A DNA stretch of 64,000 nt from Celeribacter baekdonensis (GTDB lineage: Bacteria; Pseudomonadota; Alphaproteobacteria; Rhodobacterales; Rhodobacteraceae): contig NZ_CP028475.1 in assembly GCF_003047105.1 (NCBI RefSeq), positions 434,001 to 498,000 of the forward strand, given 5' to 3'. The notes below the pieces were generated by a model. That model was not told the origin of the DNA. It ran no database searches and worked only from the letters and a program-made list of their open reading frames with translations. A program made the translations under genes and the position numbers. Position 1 is the first letter of the stretch; each line of letters opens with the position of its first letter. This document shows positions 35,623 through 45,722 of this stretch, in pieces.

Positions 35623-37194
35623 ATGCCAACATTGCGATGGATGACGCGGGACGATGATGTGCGGGCAGCGGAAAAGGTGCCTTACCGCCTGTTAGAAGAA
35701 GACCCCGCTTTGGGCTATGGCGACCGCGACACCGGCAATATGATGATCCAAGGCGACAACCTTGAGGCGCTCAAATCCCTGTTGCCGTTCTATGCGGGCC
35801 AAGTGAAGTGCATCTATATCGACCCGCCCTATAACACCGGATCGGCGTTTGAGCATTATGACGACAACCTAGAGCACTCCAAATGGCTCGCTATGATGTG
35901 GCCCCGGTTGGAATTGTTGCGCGAATTGCTATCTGAGGATGGTTCGATTTGGGTGAGCATTGATGACCGGGAAGGGCATTATCTCAAGGTCATTATGGAT
36001 GAGGTGTTTGGGCGTAAGAACTATGTAACTACTGTAGTTTGGAGGACTTCAGACAGCAGCAATAATAACGTAACCCAATTTTCATTGGATCATAACGATA
36101 CCCACATTTATGGTAAGAAACCGGGTTGGCGACCAAACTTCTTAGACAACCCTGAGAAACGGAAGCACTTTAAGAACCCTGACAATGATCCGCGTGGCCC
36201 ATGGTTTGACGGGAATAATATGCAAAACCCCGGACTTCGCCCCAACCTTCAGTACAATGTCACGGCCCCAAATGGGACAATTATAAAACACCCACCAAAT
36301 GGTTGGCGATGGTCTTGGGAGACAGTTCAAGCAAAAATGGCTACGGGTGAAATCCGTTTTTCTGAAGATAATAAGCGGATTATTCGCAGAACATATATGA
36401 ATGATATGCCCGGTCTTCCGCCTTCTTCTCTGTGGACCGACCTTAAGGAGACGAGCCATAACAGGGCGGCAAAGTATGAGCTAAAGTCAATTTTCCCGGA
36501 GCAGCCAGTTACGTCACTTTTTACCACACCTAAACCTGAAGGCTTTATTTCTAAGGTTTTAGCAGTGGCCACCAACCCCGGCGACCTTGTTCTAGACTCC
36601 TTCCTTGGCTCTGGCACAACCGCCGCCGTGGCGCAAAAAATGGGTCGCCGGTATATCGGCATTGAAATGGGCGATCATGCCGTGACCCATTGCGTCCCGC
36701 GTCTGCAAAAGGTGGTGGACGGTGAACAGGGCGGGATTTCCAAGGCGCAAAACTGGCAGGGCGGCGGCGGTTTTCGCTTTTTCCGTCTGGGCAGTTCGGT
36801 GTTTGACGAAACCGGCCAAATTCAACCCGACATTCACTTTGCCACCTTGGCCGCGCATATTTGGTTTTCCGAGATCGGCGCACCATGGACGCCCCCGTGG
36901 GCCGCGCCGGATGATGCGACGCCCTTTCTTGGCGCGCATACGTTTGGCGGCGAAGCGGGGGCAGGGCGCGCGCTGGGCGTGGCGCTTTTGTACAACGGTA
37001 TCCTTGGCGACAAGTCGATCAATGGCGGCAACGTGTTGAACCGCAAGACGCTTAAAGTGATCCGTGAGGCGGCGGGGGGCTATGATGGCCCACTGGTGGT
37101 CTACGGCGAACGCACGGTGTTGTCCGAGGCGTCCTTGGCGGATGAGACTATCACCTTCAAACAGACCCCCTATGACGTGAGGGCGCGGCGATGA
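35623..37194 (+). CDS. mod: Type III restriction-modification DNA methyltransferase
   Basis: 523 residues from MPTLRWMTRDDDVRAAE, with GGGTGGGA upstream; the frame is open further left but without family similarity. Beta-class order: the catalytic DPPYNTGSAF comes before the AdoMet-binding FLGSGTTAAVAQ. The middle (residues ~140-290) is the target recognition region and is AT-rich, as usual for horizontally exchanged TRDs. It methylates adenine at an unknown asymmetric site and is needed by the Res subunit. It overlaps res by four bases. Confidence 0.92.
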   Translation: MPTLRWMTRDDDVRAAEKVPYRLLEEDPALGYGDRDTGNMMIQGDNLEALKSLLPFYAGQVKCIYIDPPYNTGSAFEHYDDNLEHSKWLAMMWPRLELLRELLSEDGSIWVSIDDREGHYLKVIMDEVFGRKNYVTTVVWRTSDSSNNNVTQFSLDHNDTHIYGKKPGWRPNFLDNPEKRKHFKNPDNDPRGPWFDGNNMQNPGLRPNLQYNVTAPNGTIIKHPPNGWRWSWETVQAKMATGEIRFSEDNKRIIRRTYMNDMPGLPPSSLWTDLKETSHNRAAKYELKSIFPEQPVTSLFTTPKPEGFISKVLAVATNPGDLVLDSFLGSGTTAAVAQKMGRRYIGIEMGDHAVTHCVPRLQKVVDGEQGGISKAQNWQGGGGFRFFRLGSSVFDETGQIQPDIHFATLAAHIWFSEIGAPWTPPWAAPDDATPFLGAHTFGGEAGAGRALGVALLYNGILGDKSINGGNVLNRKTLKVIREAAGGYDGPLVVYGERTVLSEASLADETITFKQTPYDVRARR

Positions 37195-39848
37195 AACTTA
37201 AGAAATATCAACAACAGACCATCGACACGCTTGCGACCTATTTCAAAGAGGCGCGGGTGCGTGGCCCGAAAGTGGCCTTTGAGGCGATCACAACAGAGGA
37301 AGAGCAAGCCAAGCGGTTGCGGGGCCGTGGCGGCGTTTATAGGCCGATTAAGGGCCTAGAGGCGGTGCCTTATGTGTGTCTGCGTTTGCCCACGGGGGGC
37401 GGCAAGACCTTGCTTGCGGCGCATTCTATCGGCCTTGCGCGCGATTATTGGTTGGAACGCGAATATCCGGTGGCGGTGTGGCTTGTACCCTCTGACACGA
37501 TCCGGCGGCAAACGGTTGAAGCGCTCAAAGACACGCGCCATGCGTATCGTCGGGCCTTGGATGACACGTTTGAGGGCCGGGTGCGGGTGTTTGACATTGC
37601 CGATTTCACCCAAGTGACGCCACAAGATTTGCGCGCGCAGCTATGTGTGTTCGTCGGCACGATCCAGACTCTCAAGGTGAGCAACACCAATGGCCGCAAG
37701 GTCTATCAGGACAATGAGTTTCTTGAGCCGCATTTTAGCACGGTGTCGCCGAACACGCCGGGTTTGGAGCGCAATGAGGAGGGGCCGCGCAAAGGCGAAA
37801 TCCGCTATTCTTTCGCGAACCTGTTGCACCTGCACCGCCCGCTTGTGATCGTGGATGAGGCGCACAGCGCGGTCACGTCACTGTCGTTTGAAATGCAGCA
37901 ACGGATCAACCCGTCTGCGATTGTCGAATTTACCGCGACCCCCAAGGATCGGTCTAACATCCTGCATTCCGTCACGGCGCAAGAGCTTAAAGACGAACAG
38001 ATGATCAAAATGCCGGTCGTGTTGGAAGAACACACGTCTTGGCAATCGGCGGTCAATGGCGCGATTTTGAAGCGCGCAGAGTTGGCCGAAATAGCGGCAA
38101 CGGACACGGAAAATTATATCCGGCCTATCGTGTTATTTCAGGCGCAAAACAAGGACCAAGAGGTCACTGTTGATGTGTTGCGCGATCACTTGGTTGAGGT
38201 CAAAGGCATTCCGCCCGAACAGATTGCGGTGGTAACCGGGAACCAACGCGAGTTGGACGGGATCGACCTCAAAGACCCGGCCTGTCCGATTGAATATGTG
38301 GTGACGGTACAAGCGCTCAAAGAAGGCTGGGATTGTTCGTTCGCCTATGTGTTCTGTTCGGTCGCCAATATCAGTTCGGCGGGTGCTGCAGAGCAACTTT
38401 TGGGCCGTGTCTTGCGCATGCCCTACGCCAAAAAACGCACGGCGGCGGCGCTCAACAAATCCTATGCCTGCTTGAACTCCCCGGCCTTCCAAGACGCCGT
38501 GCGCGGCCTTGTGGATCGTCTGGTTGATATGGGGTTCGAGGAAAGCGAAGTTCAGGACAACATAGAACACGCCCAGCCCGAATTGCTGGACGGAATGTTC
38601 GGGCGTCAAACCAAGCCGCGCCCAAGTTTCTCCGTGTCGCTTCCTGCGCCAGTTGAAGAGCTGAAGGGAATTGAGCTTGCCGCGCCGAATAAGGTTAAAG
38701 TTGCACCGGATGATGAGGGCATGGCGCGCGTATCGGTGACAGATTTTCCCACGCCGGTTGAAGAAGAGGCAATCTTTGCGCAAATGCCGGAAAAGCACCA
38801 CGGCGCGTTCAAAGAACAGTTGGAGCGGTTCAAAGAGGAAAACAAACTCTTGGCCTCACCAGCGCAACGCGGGGAGGTGTTTATCGCCCCCCGCCTTATG
38901 GCGCATGTTCAGGGCGATCTTTTGTTTGCGGACAATGAACGCTTTTTTGAGTATCACGAATGGGCGCTCAAAGATCATTCGCACCAATTGTCTGAGAGAG
39001 AATTTTCGGTGCGTCAGGTGGCCGATACGTTCGAAATTGATCTGGATGGCGACAAGCTCAAGGTTGAGTATTCGGATCAATCCGAACAGTTGATGTTGGA
39101 TATTGGTGTTGATGGCTGGACCGAACGCGGTTTGGTTCTTTGGCTGGATCGAAAGGTGCGGGATCGTTTTGTTGGGCAAGGCGAACTTGTAAGTTGGCTC
39201 ACGGCTGTTGTGTCGCACCTTATCAACACGCGAAAGATACCTCTGGCCGCTTTGATGCGGTGCCAGTTTGTCTTGGCCCGGTGTTTGCAGAAAAAGTTAG
39301 AAACGATTTATGACCAAGAGCGATCTAAGAGCTTTCAAATGAATCTGTTTGCACCTGAGGCGCAACCGGAACTCAGCTTTGAAAACGGTTTCCGGTTCTT
39401 TGATGGCATGTTTGCCGGGGTGCGGATGTATCGCGGGCGTCAGTCATTCCCGAAACACTTTACCGGACCAAACCAAATTCCCGCTTTCGATGGGAAGGGC
39501 GATGATGGTGGCGATGGCGAAGAGTTCCGGTGTGCTGTTGCCTTGGACAGCTTGCCTCAGGTGAAACACTGGATCAGAAATGTGCCCAAACATCCGAACG
39601 CCTTTTGGTTGCCTCTGTCGGGTGGAAAATTCTACCCTGATTTTGTGGCGGAGTTGGTCGATGGCCGAACCTTTGTTGTCGAGTACAAAGGCGACCATTT
39701 GAAAAATGACCCGGAACAAATTGCCAAGGTTACCATCGGCGAACTGTGGCAGCGACAAAGCGGGGGCAAGGCTGTGTTTCGGCAAGTGGTCAAAGAGGAT
39801 GACAACATGGATATGCGCGCGCAAATGATTGAGGCTATCGGCGGATAG
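37191..39848 (+). CDS. res: Type III restriction enzyme, Res subunit
   Basis: 885 residues. Superfamily 2 helicase motifs: Walker A LPTGGGKTLLAAHS, DEAH in IVDEAHSAVTSL, EFTATPKDRS, and VQALKEGWDCSFAYVF plus LLGRVLRMPYAKK in the second helicase domain. At the C-terminus FYPDFVAELVDGRTFVVEYKGDH is the PD-(D/E)XK nuclease that cuts DNA. It works in complex with Mod, using ATP to communicate between two unmethylated sites. The length is within the Res range and all motifs are present. Confidence 0.93.
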   Translation: MKLKKYQQQTIDTLATYFKEARVRGPKVAFEAITTEEEQAKRLRGRGGVYRPIKGLEAVPYVCLRLPTGGGKTLLAAHSIGLARDYWLEREYPVAVWLVPSDTIRRQTVEALKDTRHAYRRALDDTFEGRVRVFDIADFTQVTPQDLRAQLCVFVGTIQTLKVSNTNGRKVYQDNEFLEPHFSTVSPNTPGLERNEEGPRKGEIRYSFANLLHLHRPLVIVDEAHSAVTSLSFEMQQRINPSAIVEFTATPKDRSNILHSVTAQELKDEQMIKMPVVLEEHTSWQSAVNGAILKRAELAEIAATDTENYIRPIVLFQAQNKDQEVTVDVLRDHLVEVKGIPPEQIAVVTGNQRELDGIDLKDPACPIEYVVTVQALKEGWDCSFAYVFCSVANISSAGAAEQLLGRVLRMPYAKKRTAAALNKSYACLNSPAFQDAVRGLVDRLVDMGFEESEVQDNIEHAQPELLDGMFGRQTKPRPSFSVSLPAPVEELKGIELAAPNKVKVAPDDEGMARVSVTDFPTPVEEEAIFAQMPEKHHGAFKEQLERFKEENKLLASPAQRGEVFIAPRLMAHVQGDLLFADNERFFEYHEWALKDHSHQLSEREFSVRQVADTFEIDLDGDKLKVEYSDQSEQLMLDIGVDGWTERGLVLWLDRKVRDRFVGQGELVSWLTAVVSHLINTRKIPLAALMRCQFVLARCLQKKLETIYDQERSKSFQMNLFAPEAQPELSFENGFRFFDGMFAGVRMYRGRQSFPKHFTGPNQIPAFDGKGDDGGDGEEFRCAVALDSLPQVKHWIRNVPKHPNAFWLPLSGGKFYPDFVAELVDGRTFVVEYKGDHLKNDPEQIAKVTIGELWQRQSGGKAVFRQVVKEDDNMDMRAQMIEAIGG

Positions 39849-39884
39849 AGAAGGGGCATTTTGACCCCCTTTTGAAACCTTGTG

Positions 39885-39902
39885 TGGTATTTTTTGTGGT
39901 AT
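39885..39902. repeat. Right arm-type sites of element B
   Basis: Two TGGTAT copies at a 12-bp period followed by GA, matching 32128-32145, about 60 bases inside attR. Confidence 0.55.
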
Positions 39903-39964
39903 GAAATTTTCAGGTAAAATATTTTCACAATAAGATCAAATAATTGAAGGATATGTATTGCGGA

Positions 39965-39980
39965 CACCTCCTCCGCCACT
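39965..39980. other. Right attachment repeat of element B (attR)
   Basis: CACCTCCTCCGCCACT, identical to the tRNA-Ser 3' end at 31989-32004. Sequence to the right (TGCCCCAGCG...) should be the original DNA downstream of the tRNA. Confidence 0.85.
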
Positions 39981-40003
39981 TGCCCCAGCGAAAGTATTCT
40001 CCC

Positions 40004-40026
40004 GATCCGGCTACGGCCGGATTTTT
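40004..40026 (+). terminator. Original terminator of the tRNA-Ser gene, now displaced
   Basis: GATCCGGC pairs with GCCGGAT around a TAC loop and is followed by TTTT. It sits 24 bases after the displaced tRNA 3' end and is now about 17 kb from the tRNA promoter. Confidence 0.75.
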
Positions 40027-40139
40027 CCGTTGTTTTCGAGGGTTATGCGGGCGGGGCTGAGAACTGGTGGAGGCGCCGAGAGGCATGGAAGCGGTCTCTC
40101 CGGGCCGATATTCTCCGGACCTGTTGACTGCGCTCTTTT

Positions 40140-40197
40140 GGTACAGTCCTATAAAACTCTGAAAATTATACCCTTTTTCGGCCACTAGAACTGTACC
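40140..40197. repeat. Inverted repeat in the gap before hsdR
   Basis: GGTACAGTCCTA (40140-40151) and TAGAACTGTACC (40186-40197) are inverted copies with 11 of 12 matches, 34 bases apart and AT-rich between. The 317-base gap 39981-40297 otherwise holds only the terminator above and no gene that I can support. Confidence 0.5.
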
Positions 40198-40297
40198 TTT
40201 GCGGCGGACGTTCGGCATGCGGGCGCGACCCGGGCCGAAAACCCTAAAAAACCATAACTGGTATGCAGTGGTTCGTGACCATTGATCATGAACACGC

Positions 40298-43200
40298 CTA
40301 CATTTTACCGCCAACACCCTTGAACTTCTCAACGAACGCAGAGATGCGTTGGAAAACATCTCTTTTTTTAGTCAGGTATTGTGGATTGAGTGGGCTCATT
40401 TTTGGGAGGATCGAGTTCAACTCTGTGCCGTTTTCGCTCGCGTATTCGCGCTTGATCGACGTCGCGATGTAGCGCTTGGCGGCATCTGCGTTCAATTTTT
40501 CCTCGGTTATCAGTTCTTCCGCTTCCCGGCGCTGTTCGGCTTGTGCGAAGGCAAAAAATGCCTCAATCACTCCGGCCTTGTCCCCCAGTTTGTCAAGGTC
40601 TGTTTGATTGATGAAATCGACGATGAGGCCTTCTTTCGCGCGATTGCCAATACTGGCGCGAATTACACGGCGAACCTCGCCAACGAGCTCTGACTTGCTC
40701 TTCGTTTTTTTGTTGTGCTCGAAGATAAGCTCCAGGATGTAATCCAGATTGATTTCCTGGGACTTTAAGAGGTCGATCTCAAACACTACATCATCCCAGT
40801 CAATCGTTGACTCAACTTGCTCGGCGCTCGCCTTTTCGCGGCGAAGCCAATCCCGGATGTCATTGTAGGTCGAACGGTAGTCCTGGACCTTTCGGTCAAC
40901 AGGCATCTCGATGTTCTTGAGCTCGTCAACGTCATCATCACTCAGATGGTGTCGCTCCTTGAATGTTCTCACCGCTTCAGCGTCACTCTCGTCGATCTCC
41001 TGAAGCTCTCTTAGGCTCGAGAACTCATCATAATTCTGAAGGATATTCTCTACACGGAGATACTCGCCGAACAGCTTCGCAAAGGCCTTCTTGTCGGTTT
41101 CTTTTTCGATGGCGGAGGGGTCCGGGAAACGCTCTTCCAGCTCACGGACGACATCGATAAAGCCTCGCCGCGCCTCGCCTGTCGTCTGGTCTGTAAAACC
41201 TTCCATGTATTCTGAGTAGCTCTTCTCCAGAACGACGTTCTTGGTATTGGCGTTGCCAAAGAGTGTGATCGCCTTGACGGTCGCCTCTTCCAGGTCACGG
41301 AAGGTAACGATGTTGCCGAAGGACTTGGTCGCATCATAAATGCGGTTGGTGCGGGAGTAGGCTTGTATAAGGCCGTGAAAACGCAAATTCTTGTCCACGA
41401 ACAGCGTGTTAAGGGTTGGCGCGTCAAAGCCGGTCAGGAACATACCAACCACGATGAGCAGGTCGACTTCCTTGGATTTTACCCGTTTCGCCAGATCCCG
41501 ATAATAATTCTGGAAGCCTTTGCTATCGACGCTGAAATTCGTTCGGAAGCAGGCATTGTAGTCCGCGATTGCGGCGTTCAGGAATTCCTTGGCGCTGCTG
41601 TTCAGCGCCGAAACCTCAAAACTCTCGTCAGGAATGTCGCCAATCGCATCCTGTTCTTCGTTGGCTGCGAACGAAAAGATGGTCGCGATCTTCAATGGCT
41701 TGTCGCTACCGTCCTGCAGCGCATTCAGTTTTTCATAGTAGAGCTTGGCTGCATCAACGCTGCTCACCGCGAACATGGCGTTGAAGCCCTTATTGTCTCC
41801 ATAGAGACGATGCGTCTTGCGGCGGAAGTTATCGAGAATGTACTGGGAAATCTCTGCGATTCGTTCGGGGTGTTGAAGAAATCGCCGGTTTTCGGCGGCG
41901 GTCAGCTTCTTTTCGTCCTGTTCGGTTTCGATCGCTTTGAACTGCGGGCGCACATCGTTGTAATCGACCTTGAACTTCAGCACCTTCTCGTCGCGGATCG
42001 CGTCAGTGATCACATAGGAATGCAGTTCGCTCCCGAACACACTGGCAGTCGTCTCCGCGCCCGAAGCATTTTCCGGAAAGATTGGCGTGCCGGTGAAGCC
42101 GAACTGGCAGAATTGTTTGAATTTCCGCTTGAGGTTCTTCTGTGCCTCACCAAACTGGCTGCGATGGCACTCGTCGAAAATGAAGACGACGCGCTGCGTA
42201 TAGACCGGCAAGTCGCCCTCGCTCTTCATCAGATTGTTGAGCTTCTGGATCGTCGTGACGATGATTTTGTTATCGTCCTTGGAGAGGTTGCGCTTCAACC
42301 CGGCTGTGCTGTCGGAACCGTTGACGCTGTCAGGCGAGAAGCGCTGATACTCTTTCATCGTCTGGTAATCGAGGTCTTTGCGGTCGACCACGAAAAAGAC
42401 CTTGTCGATGAAATCGAGGTTTCTGGCCAGGCGGGCCGCCTTGAAGCTGGTCAGTGTCTTGCCCGAGCCTGTCGTATGCCAGATGTATCCGCCGCTTTCT
42501 GGCTTACTAAGCGTCTTACCTTCGAACGAGCTTCTTATCTTTCGTAAGATTCGTTCCGTGGCCGCGATCTGATAGGGGCGCATCACCAGCAGCGTGTCAC
42601 TGACGTCGAAGACGGAATAGTCCAACAACACCTTCAACAACGAGCGCTTCTCGAAAAAGGTCGCTGTAAAATCCTTCAGGTCCCGGATTAGGTTGTTATC
42701 GGCCTGCGCCCAGTTCATCGTGAAGTCGAAACTGTGCTTGTCACGCTTTGTCGTGTTGGCGAAGTAGCGCGTATCCGTGCCGTTCGAGATCACGAAGATC
42801 TGGAGGTACTTGAAGAGCGAACTGTCCGAGTTGAAGCTCTCCTTGCTGTAACGGTGGATCTGGTTGAACGCTTCCCGAATGGCGACGCCGCGCTTTTTCA
42901 GCTCGACCTGCACCAGCGGCAGCCCGTTCACCAGAATGGTCACATCGTAGCGGTTCGCGTGAGTGCCCGCTTGCTCGAATTGCTTGATGACCTGAACCTT
43001 GTTGCGACAGACATTGGCCTTATCGACCAGATAGATGTTCTGGATACGGCCGTCATCGAAGACGAAGTCAAAAATGTAGTCGTCGTGGATCTTGCGGGTC
43101 TTGTCAGTGGCGCTGTCGCTGGGGCGATCCAGATAGGTCTCAACGAACCGCGCCCATTCCTTTTCAGTAAACTGAACATTATTGAGCGCTTGCAGCTGTG

Positions 43201-43399
43201 TACGCACATTCGCCAGCATGGCGCCCGTTGATTTCAGATCGTCAAGAAACTCATAGCCTTGATTGCGCAGGTCCTGAACAAGCTCGCGCTCCAGGTCGGC
43301 CTCGGACTGATAGCTGTCAGCCGCCTCCCAAGCGCGGACATATTTATCGAGAACGATAAAGCGATTGGTCTCGGCGATCGGGGTCGTCTGCTCAGGCAC
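40298..43399 (-). CDS. hsdR: Type I restriction enzyme, HsdR (type IC-like)
   Basis: 1033 residues, close to the 1038 of EcoR124I HsdR. The nuclease domain near residue 165 has [15 protein letters not shown] (PD-(D/E)XK). The motor has Walker [21 protein letters not shown] in [22 protein letters not shown] and [10 protein letters not shown]. The C-terminal helical domain joins the methylase core. It translocates and cuts unmodified DNA far from the site. The start is a GTG at 43397-43399 and overlaps the prrC stop by 8 bases. Confidence 0.93.
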   Translation of the reverse strand: MPEQTTPIAETNRFIVLDKYVRAWEAADSYQSEADLERELVQDLRNQGYEFLDDLKSTGAMLANVRTQLQALNNVQFTEKEWARFVETYLDRPSDSATDKTRKIHDDYIFDFVFDDGRIQNIYLVDKANVCRNKVQVIKQFEQAGTHANRYDVTILVNGLPLVQVELKKRGVAIREAFNQIHRYSKESFNSDSSLFKYLQIFVISNGTDTRYFANTTKRDKHSFDFTMNWAQADNNLIRDLKDFTATFFEKRSLLKVLLDYSVFDVSDTLLVMRPYQIAATERILRKIRSSFEGKTLSKPESGGYIWHTTGSGKTLTSFKAARLARNLDFIDKVFFVVDRKDLDYQTMKEYQRFSPDSVNGSDSTAGLKRNLSKDDNKIIVTTIQKLNNLMKSEGDLPVYTQRVVFIFDECHRSQFGEAQKNLKRKFKQFCQFGFTGTPIFPENASGAETTASVFGSELHSYVITDAIRDEKVLKFKVDYNDVRPQFKAIETEQDEKKLTAAENRRFLQHPERIAEISQYILDNFRRKTHRLYGDNKGFNAMFAVSSVDAAKLYYEKLNALQDGSDKPLKIATIFSFAANEEQDAIGDIPDESFEVSALNSSAKEFLNAAIADYNACFRTNFSVDSKGFQNYYRDLAKRVKSKEVDLLIVVGMFLTGFDAPTLNTLFVDKNLRFHGLIQAYSRTNRIYDATKSFGNIVTFRDLEEATVKAITLFGNANTKNVVLEKSYSEYMEGFTDQTTGEARRGFIDVVRELEERFPDPSAIEKETDKKAFAKLFGEYLRVENILQNYDEFSSLRELQEIDESDAEAVRTFKERHHLSDDDVDELKNIEMPVDRKVQDYRSTYNDIRDWLRREKASAEQVESTIDWDDVVFEIDLLKSQEINLDYILELIFEHNKKTKSKSELVGEVRRVIRASIGNRAKEGLIVDFINQTDLDKLGDKAGVIEAFFAFAQAEQRREAEELITEEKLNADAAKRYIATSIKREYASENGTELNSILPKMSPLNPQYLTKKRDVFQRISAFVEKFKGVGGKM

Positions 43400-44507
43400 T
43401 TGGGGCGTCCTCCTGCCAATAGCTGTAATTGTTGCGCAGATGATCCAGCAGGAGCTTTACCGTCTGCTTTTCCTGCGGCGAGGGCTCGGCGATGGTCTCA
43501 CTGGAGAGCGTGCTATGGCTCGTAAACTGAATGATGCGGTTCATGTAAAGTTGCTGGTCGCCCGGCAGCAGCTCTGACCATCGCGGATAGCCCAGAAAGT
43601 TCGATGTCTTTTCATAGAGATTTCGCAGCAGGGTGAAGTGATAGCGCTCGATCTTGTCTGCCGCGATTGCCTCCTCCAGCGTCTGCTTGAGGTAAAGGTG
43701 ATAAGAAAAGCTCTGGTTTGAATCGCCGTTCTTCTCTGTCAGCTCAAACGTACCATCCTCAAGCCGTTTCAGCATGTAGGAGGTCTTTTTTTTCAGCTCA
43801 TTGAACAGCACGTTGAAGAAAAGCGGGCTGTGCGTCGTGATGATGAACTTCAGGCCGTTCACCGCATCGCTTCTCTTGATCAGGTCGGCGACATCGACGG
43901 CAAGCTGAATGAGGTGGTTCTCATCAAGCGAACTGACCGGGTCATCGATAAAGACATACTCGAGGTCATTGAACTGATCCGTCTCGCGCTCATCGACTTC
44001 AGCGACGTTTCGGGTGCTGATGACCTGATCCAGCAAGCAGTAGAAGACGCTCCAAATGAAGTTGCTTTCCTCGCCTTTGGAGATTTTCAGGTTACCGGTG
44101 CTCGTATCGGTTCCGCGTTCAAGCGAGAAAGTCACCTCTGAAAATTCGGGGTTGAAGCGTGGCGTCAGGTTCGGCTGAGTATAGCGCTGGAACGCTGTGA
44201 TAACCCGAGTATCGAGTCCGAGGTCTTCAAAGGCGGATTTCGTATAAGCATTCGGATGAATGCAAAGCTTCCGCTCGGTGTCGCCGGTCAGATCATTGTC
44301 CCAGTAGAAGAGGTCTTCGGTGAAGGCGTTATAGTAGAGCACCTTGGGGCGATAATCGTCGTCCCGTTCTTCGGTCTTCGGGTCGATCAGCTCTCTGAAT
44401 GCGCGGGACAGCCGCGTTTTGCCGGAGGCGTTGAACGCATAGATCAGCTGCACCTTCTTGTTGGCGCCCCGCAGCGTGTCAGCGATTTCGGTCAGCGTCT
44501 GTCCCAT
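43392..44507 (-). CDS. prrC: PrrC-type tRNA anticodon nuclease
   Basis: 371 residues. N-terminal ABC-type NTPase: Walker [17 protein letters not shown], signature [13 protein letters not shown], Walker [16 protein letters not shown], His switch ITTHSPLFF. The C-terminal nuclease domain has Arg and Glu in [11 protein letters not shown] and His in FTSHSTL, with spacings of +4 and +36 from the Arg. That is exactly the R320-E324-H356 spacing of E. coli PrrC. PrrC is kept silent by the type IC enzyme and, when phage disables restriction, cuts tRNA (tRNA-Lys in E. coli) at the anticodon. The hsdM-hsdS-prrC-hsdR order is that of the classic prr locus. The actual tRNA target here is unknown. Confidence 0.9.
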   Translation of the reverse strand: MGQTLTEIADTLRGANKKVQLIYAFNASGKTRLSRAFRELIDPKTEERDDDYRPKVLYYNAFTEDLFYWDNDLTGDTERKLCIHPNAYTKSAFEDLGLDTRVITAFQRYTQPNLTPRFNPEFSEVTFSLERGTDTSTGNLKISKGEESNFIWSVFYCLLDQVISTRNVAEVDERETDQFNDLEYVFIDDPVSSLDENHLIQLAVDVADLIKRSDAVNGLKFIITTHSPLFFNVLFNELKKKTSYMLKRLEDGTFELTEKNGDSNQSFSYHLYLKQTLEEAIAADKIERYHFTLLRNLYEKTSNFLGYPRWSELLPGDQQLYMNRIIQFTSHSTLSSETIAEPSPQEKQTVKLLLDHLRNNYSYWQEDAPSA

Positions 44508-45722
44508 TTACGCCGCCTCTGCATCAGGCTTGGGAAAGCTCAGCAGCTGATCGCGGTAATAGGCATATTGCTTTTCACGCAGCTCGATCTCGCGGGGCAG
44601 GCCTTCGCTGATCGAAGTCGTCAGCGTGTCGAACTTGTCGAGGATTGCGACAATGCGCGACTGTTCCTCGAGAGACCTGGTAGGGTCGTTGGGGTAAGGA
44701 ACCGGCAGACGCACGTTCTTGACTCCATCAATCAGGAGCCTTTTCATTTTGCCGCTCGAAACGTATTTCGCTTTCTGATCATGAAAGGCATCAGTCTGCA
44801 TCGCATATGCAATGAACTTCGGGTTCATGTTGTGGCGGAAAGCATAGCTATCATCGTGGATCGCGACTTTTTCTTCTCCGAGCCACGCAACCGCTTTGCC
44901 GACGTCTTCGATTGTTTCGCTGACGCCCGCGATGACAACATCATTCGGCTCAGCATACCGCAACGAAGCCGCCATATCGCTTCTGACTTTCGAAAGTGTT
45001 TTGTGCGCGAAGACACCATAGTGCGTGTAGATTTCGCCATAGTGGATCGCACCGATGCCTTCATCCACATAATCGGCTTTCGTAAAGCGCTTTCCACGGA
45101 TGAACTCGCCAATCTCGTCCAAGGGTTTCCATTCGACATCCCCACCTTCAAAGCTGAGAAGCCAGTCGCGGTAGTGGTTGTATTGCTTTTTGCGGGCGGT
45201 AAGCTCGGCGGTAAGCTCGGCGGTAAGCTCGGTGAAGGTGTCCAGTACCCGAACAATCTCCCCCTGTATCGCCAGCGACTTCTCCGGATCATCTGGGCAT
45301 GGGATGGGGAAGTCGAGCAATTCTACGACTGACTTTGAAAGTCGCGGAATACTCGCTCTTCGTACTTGAGATGATATTTTGCTCCGCTGTGTTAGAAGCC
45401 AGTGATATACATATTTACTTAAAATCCAATTGGGCGTCTGAAAGAAATGAACATCATCTGCAGCCCAAAACTTGGAAGCGCTGTAACCAATTTCCCCTGC
45501 TGCTCCAGCGCAAATAACAAAAGCGGTGTCGGCTTCAACATTCGAATCATGATAGAATCCGAGGGGTTTCATGCTGTTTTGGAATACAGCAAATTTCCCG
45601 GTTTCCTCTAGCTGACTTCTTACGAGCCTTCGCCCACGTTGTATTCCAACAACTTCACCCAAAGGCTTCCACGCCACTTCACCACCATTCAGCAGCTTTT
45701 CCAGAAAGCCCGCCGCGCTCAT
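44508..45722 (-). CDS. hsdS: Type I specificity subunit, HsdS (type IC-like)
   Basis: 404 residues with two target recognition domains, each opening with a matching segment ([19 protein letters not shown] and [19 protein letters not shown]) and each closing with a conserved helix ([14 protein letters not shown] and [14 protein letters not shown]). Between them the central spacer contains [14 protein letters not shown]. The subunit sets the bipartite DNA sequence recognised by the whole enzyme. It abuts prrC with no spacing (TAAATG) and overlaps hsdM by four bases. Confidence 0.92.
   Translation of the reverse strand: MSAAGFLEKLLNGGEVAWKPLGEVVGIQRGRRLVRSQLEETGKFAVFQNSMKPLGFYHDSNVEADTAFVICAGAAGEIGYSASKFWAADDVHFFQTPNWILSKYVYHWLLTQRSKISSQVRRASIPRLSKSVVELLDFPIPCPDDPEKSLAIQGEIVRVLDTFTELTAELTAELTARKKQYNHYRDWLLSFEGGDVEWKPLDEIGEFIRGKRFTKADYVDEGIGAIHYGEIYTHYGVFAHKTLSKVRSDMAASLRYAEPNDVVIAGVSETIEDVGKAVAWLGEEKVAIHDDSYAFRHNMNPKFIAYAMQTDAFHDQKAKYVSSGKMKRLLIDGVKNVRLPVPYPNDPTRSLEEQSRIVAILDKFDTLTTSISEGLPREIELREKQYAYYRDQLLSFPKPDAEAA
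45196..45231. repeat. Three exact 12-bp repeats in the hsdS spacer
   Basis: GCGGTAAGCTCG occurs three times in a row and encodes (on the minus strand) ELTA three times. In EcoR124 the equivalent TAEL repeat exists in two or three copies, and the copy number changes the length of the non-specific gap in the recognised site. Confidence 0.9.

Noticed and set aside
41363..42547. 394-residue rightward frame opposite hsdR
   Set aside because: Antisense to the conserved helicase domain of hsdR, with no protein-like motifs.
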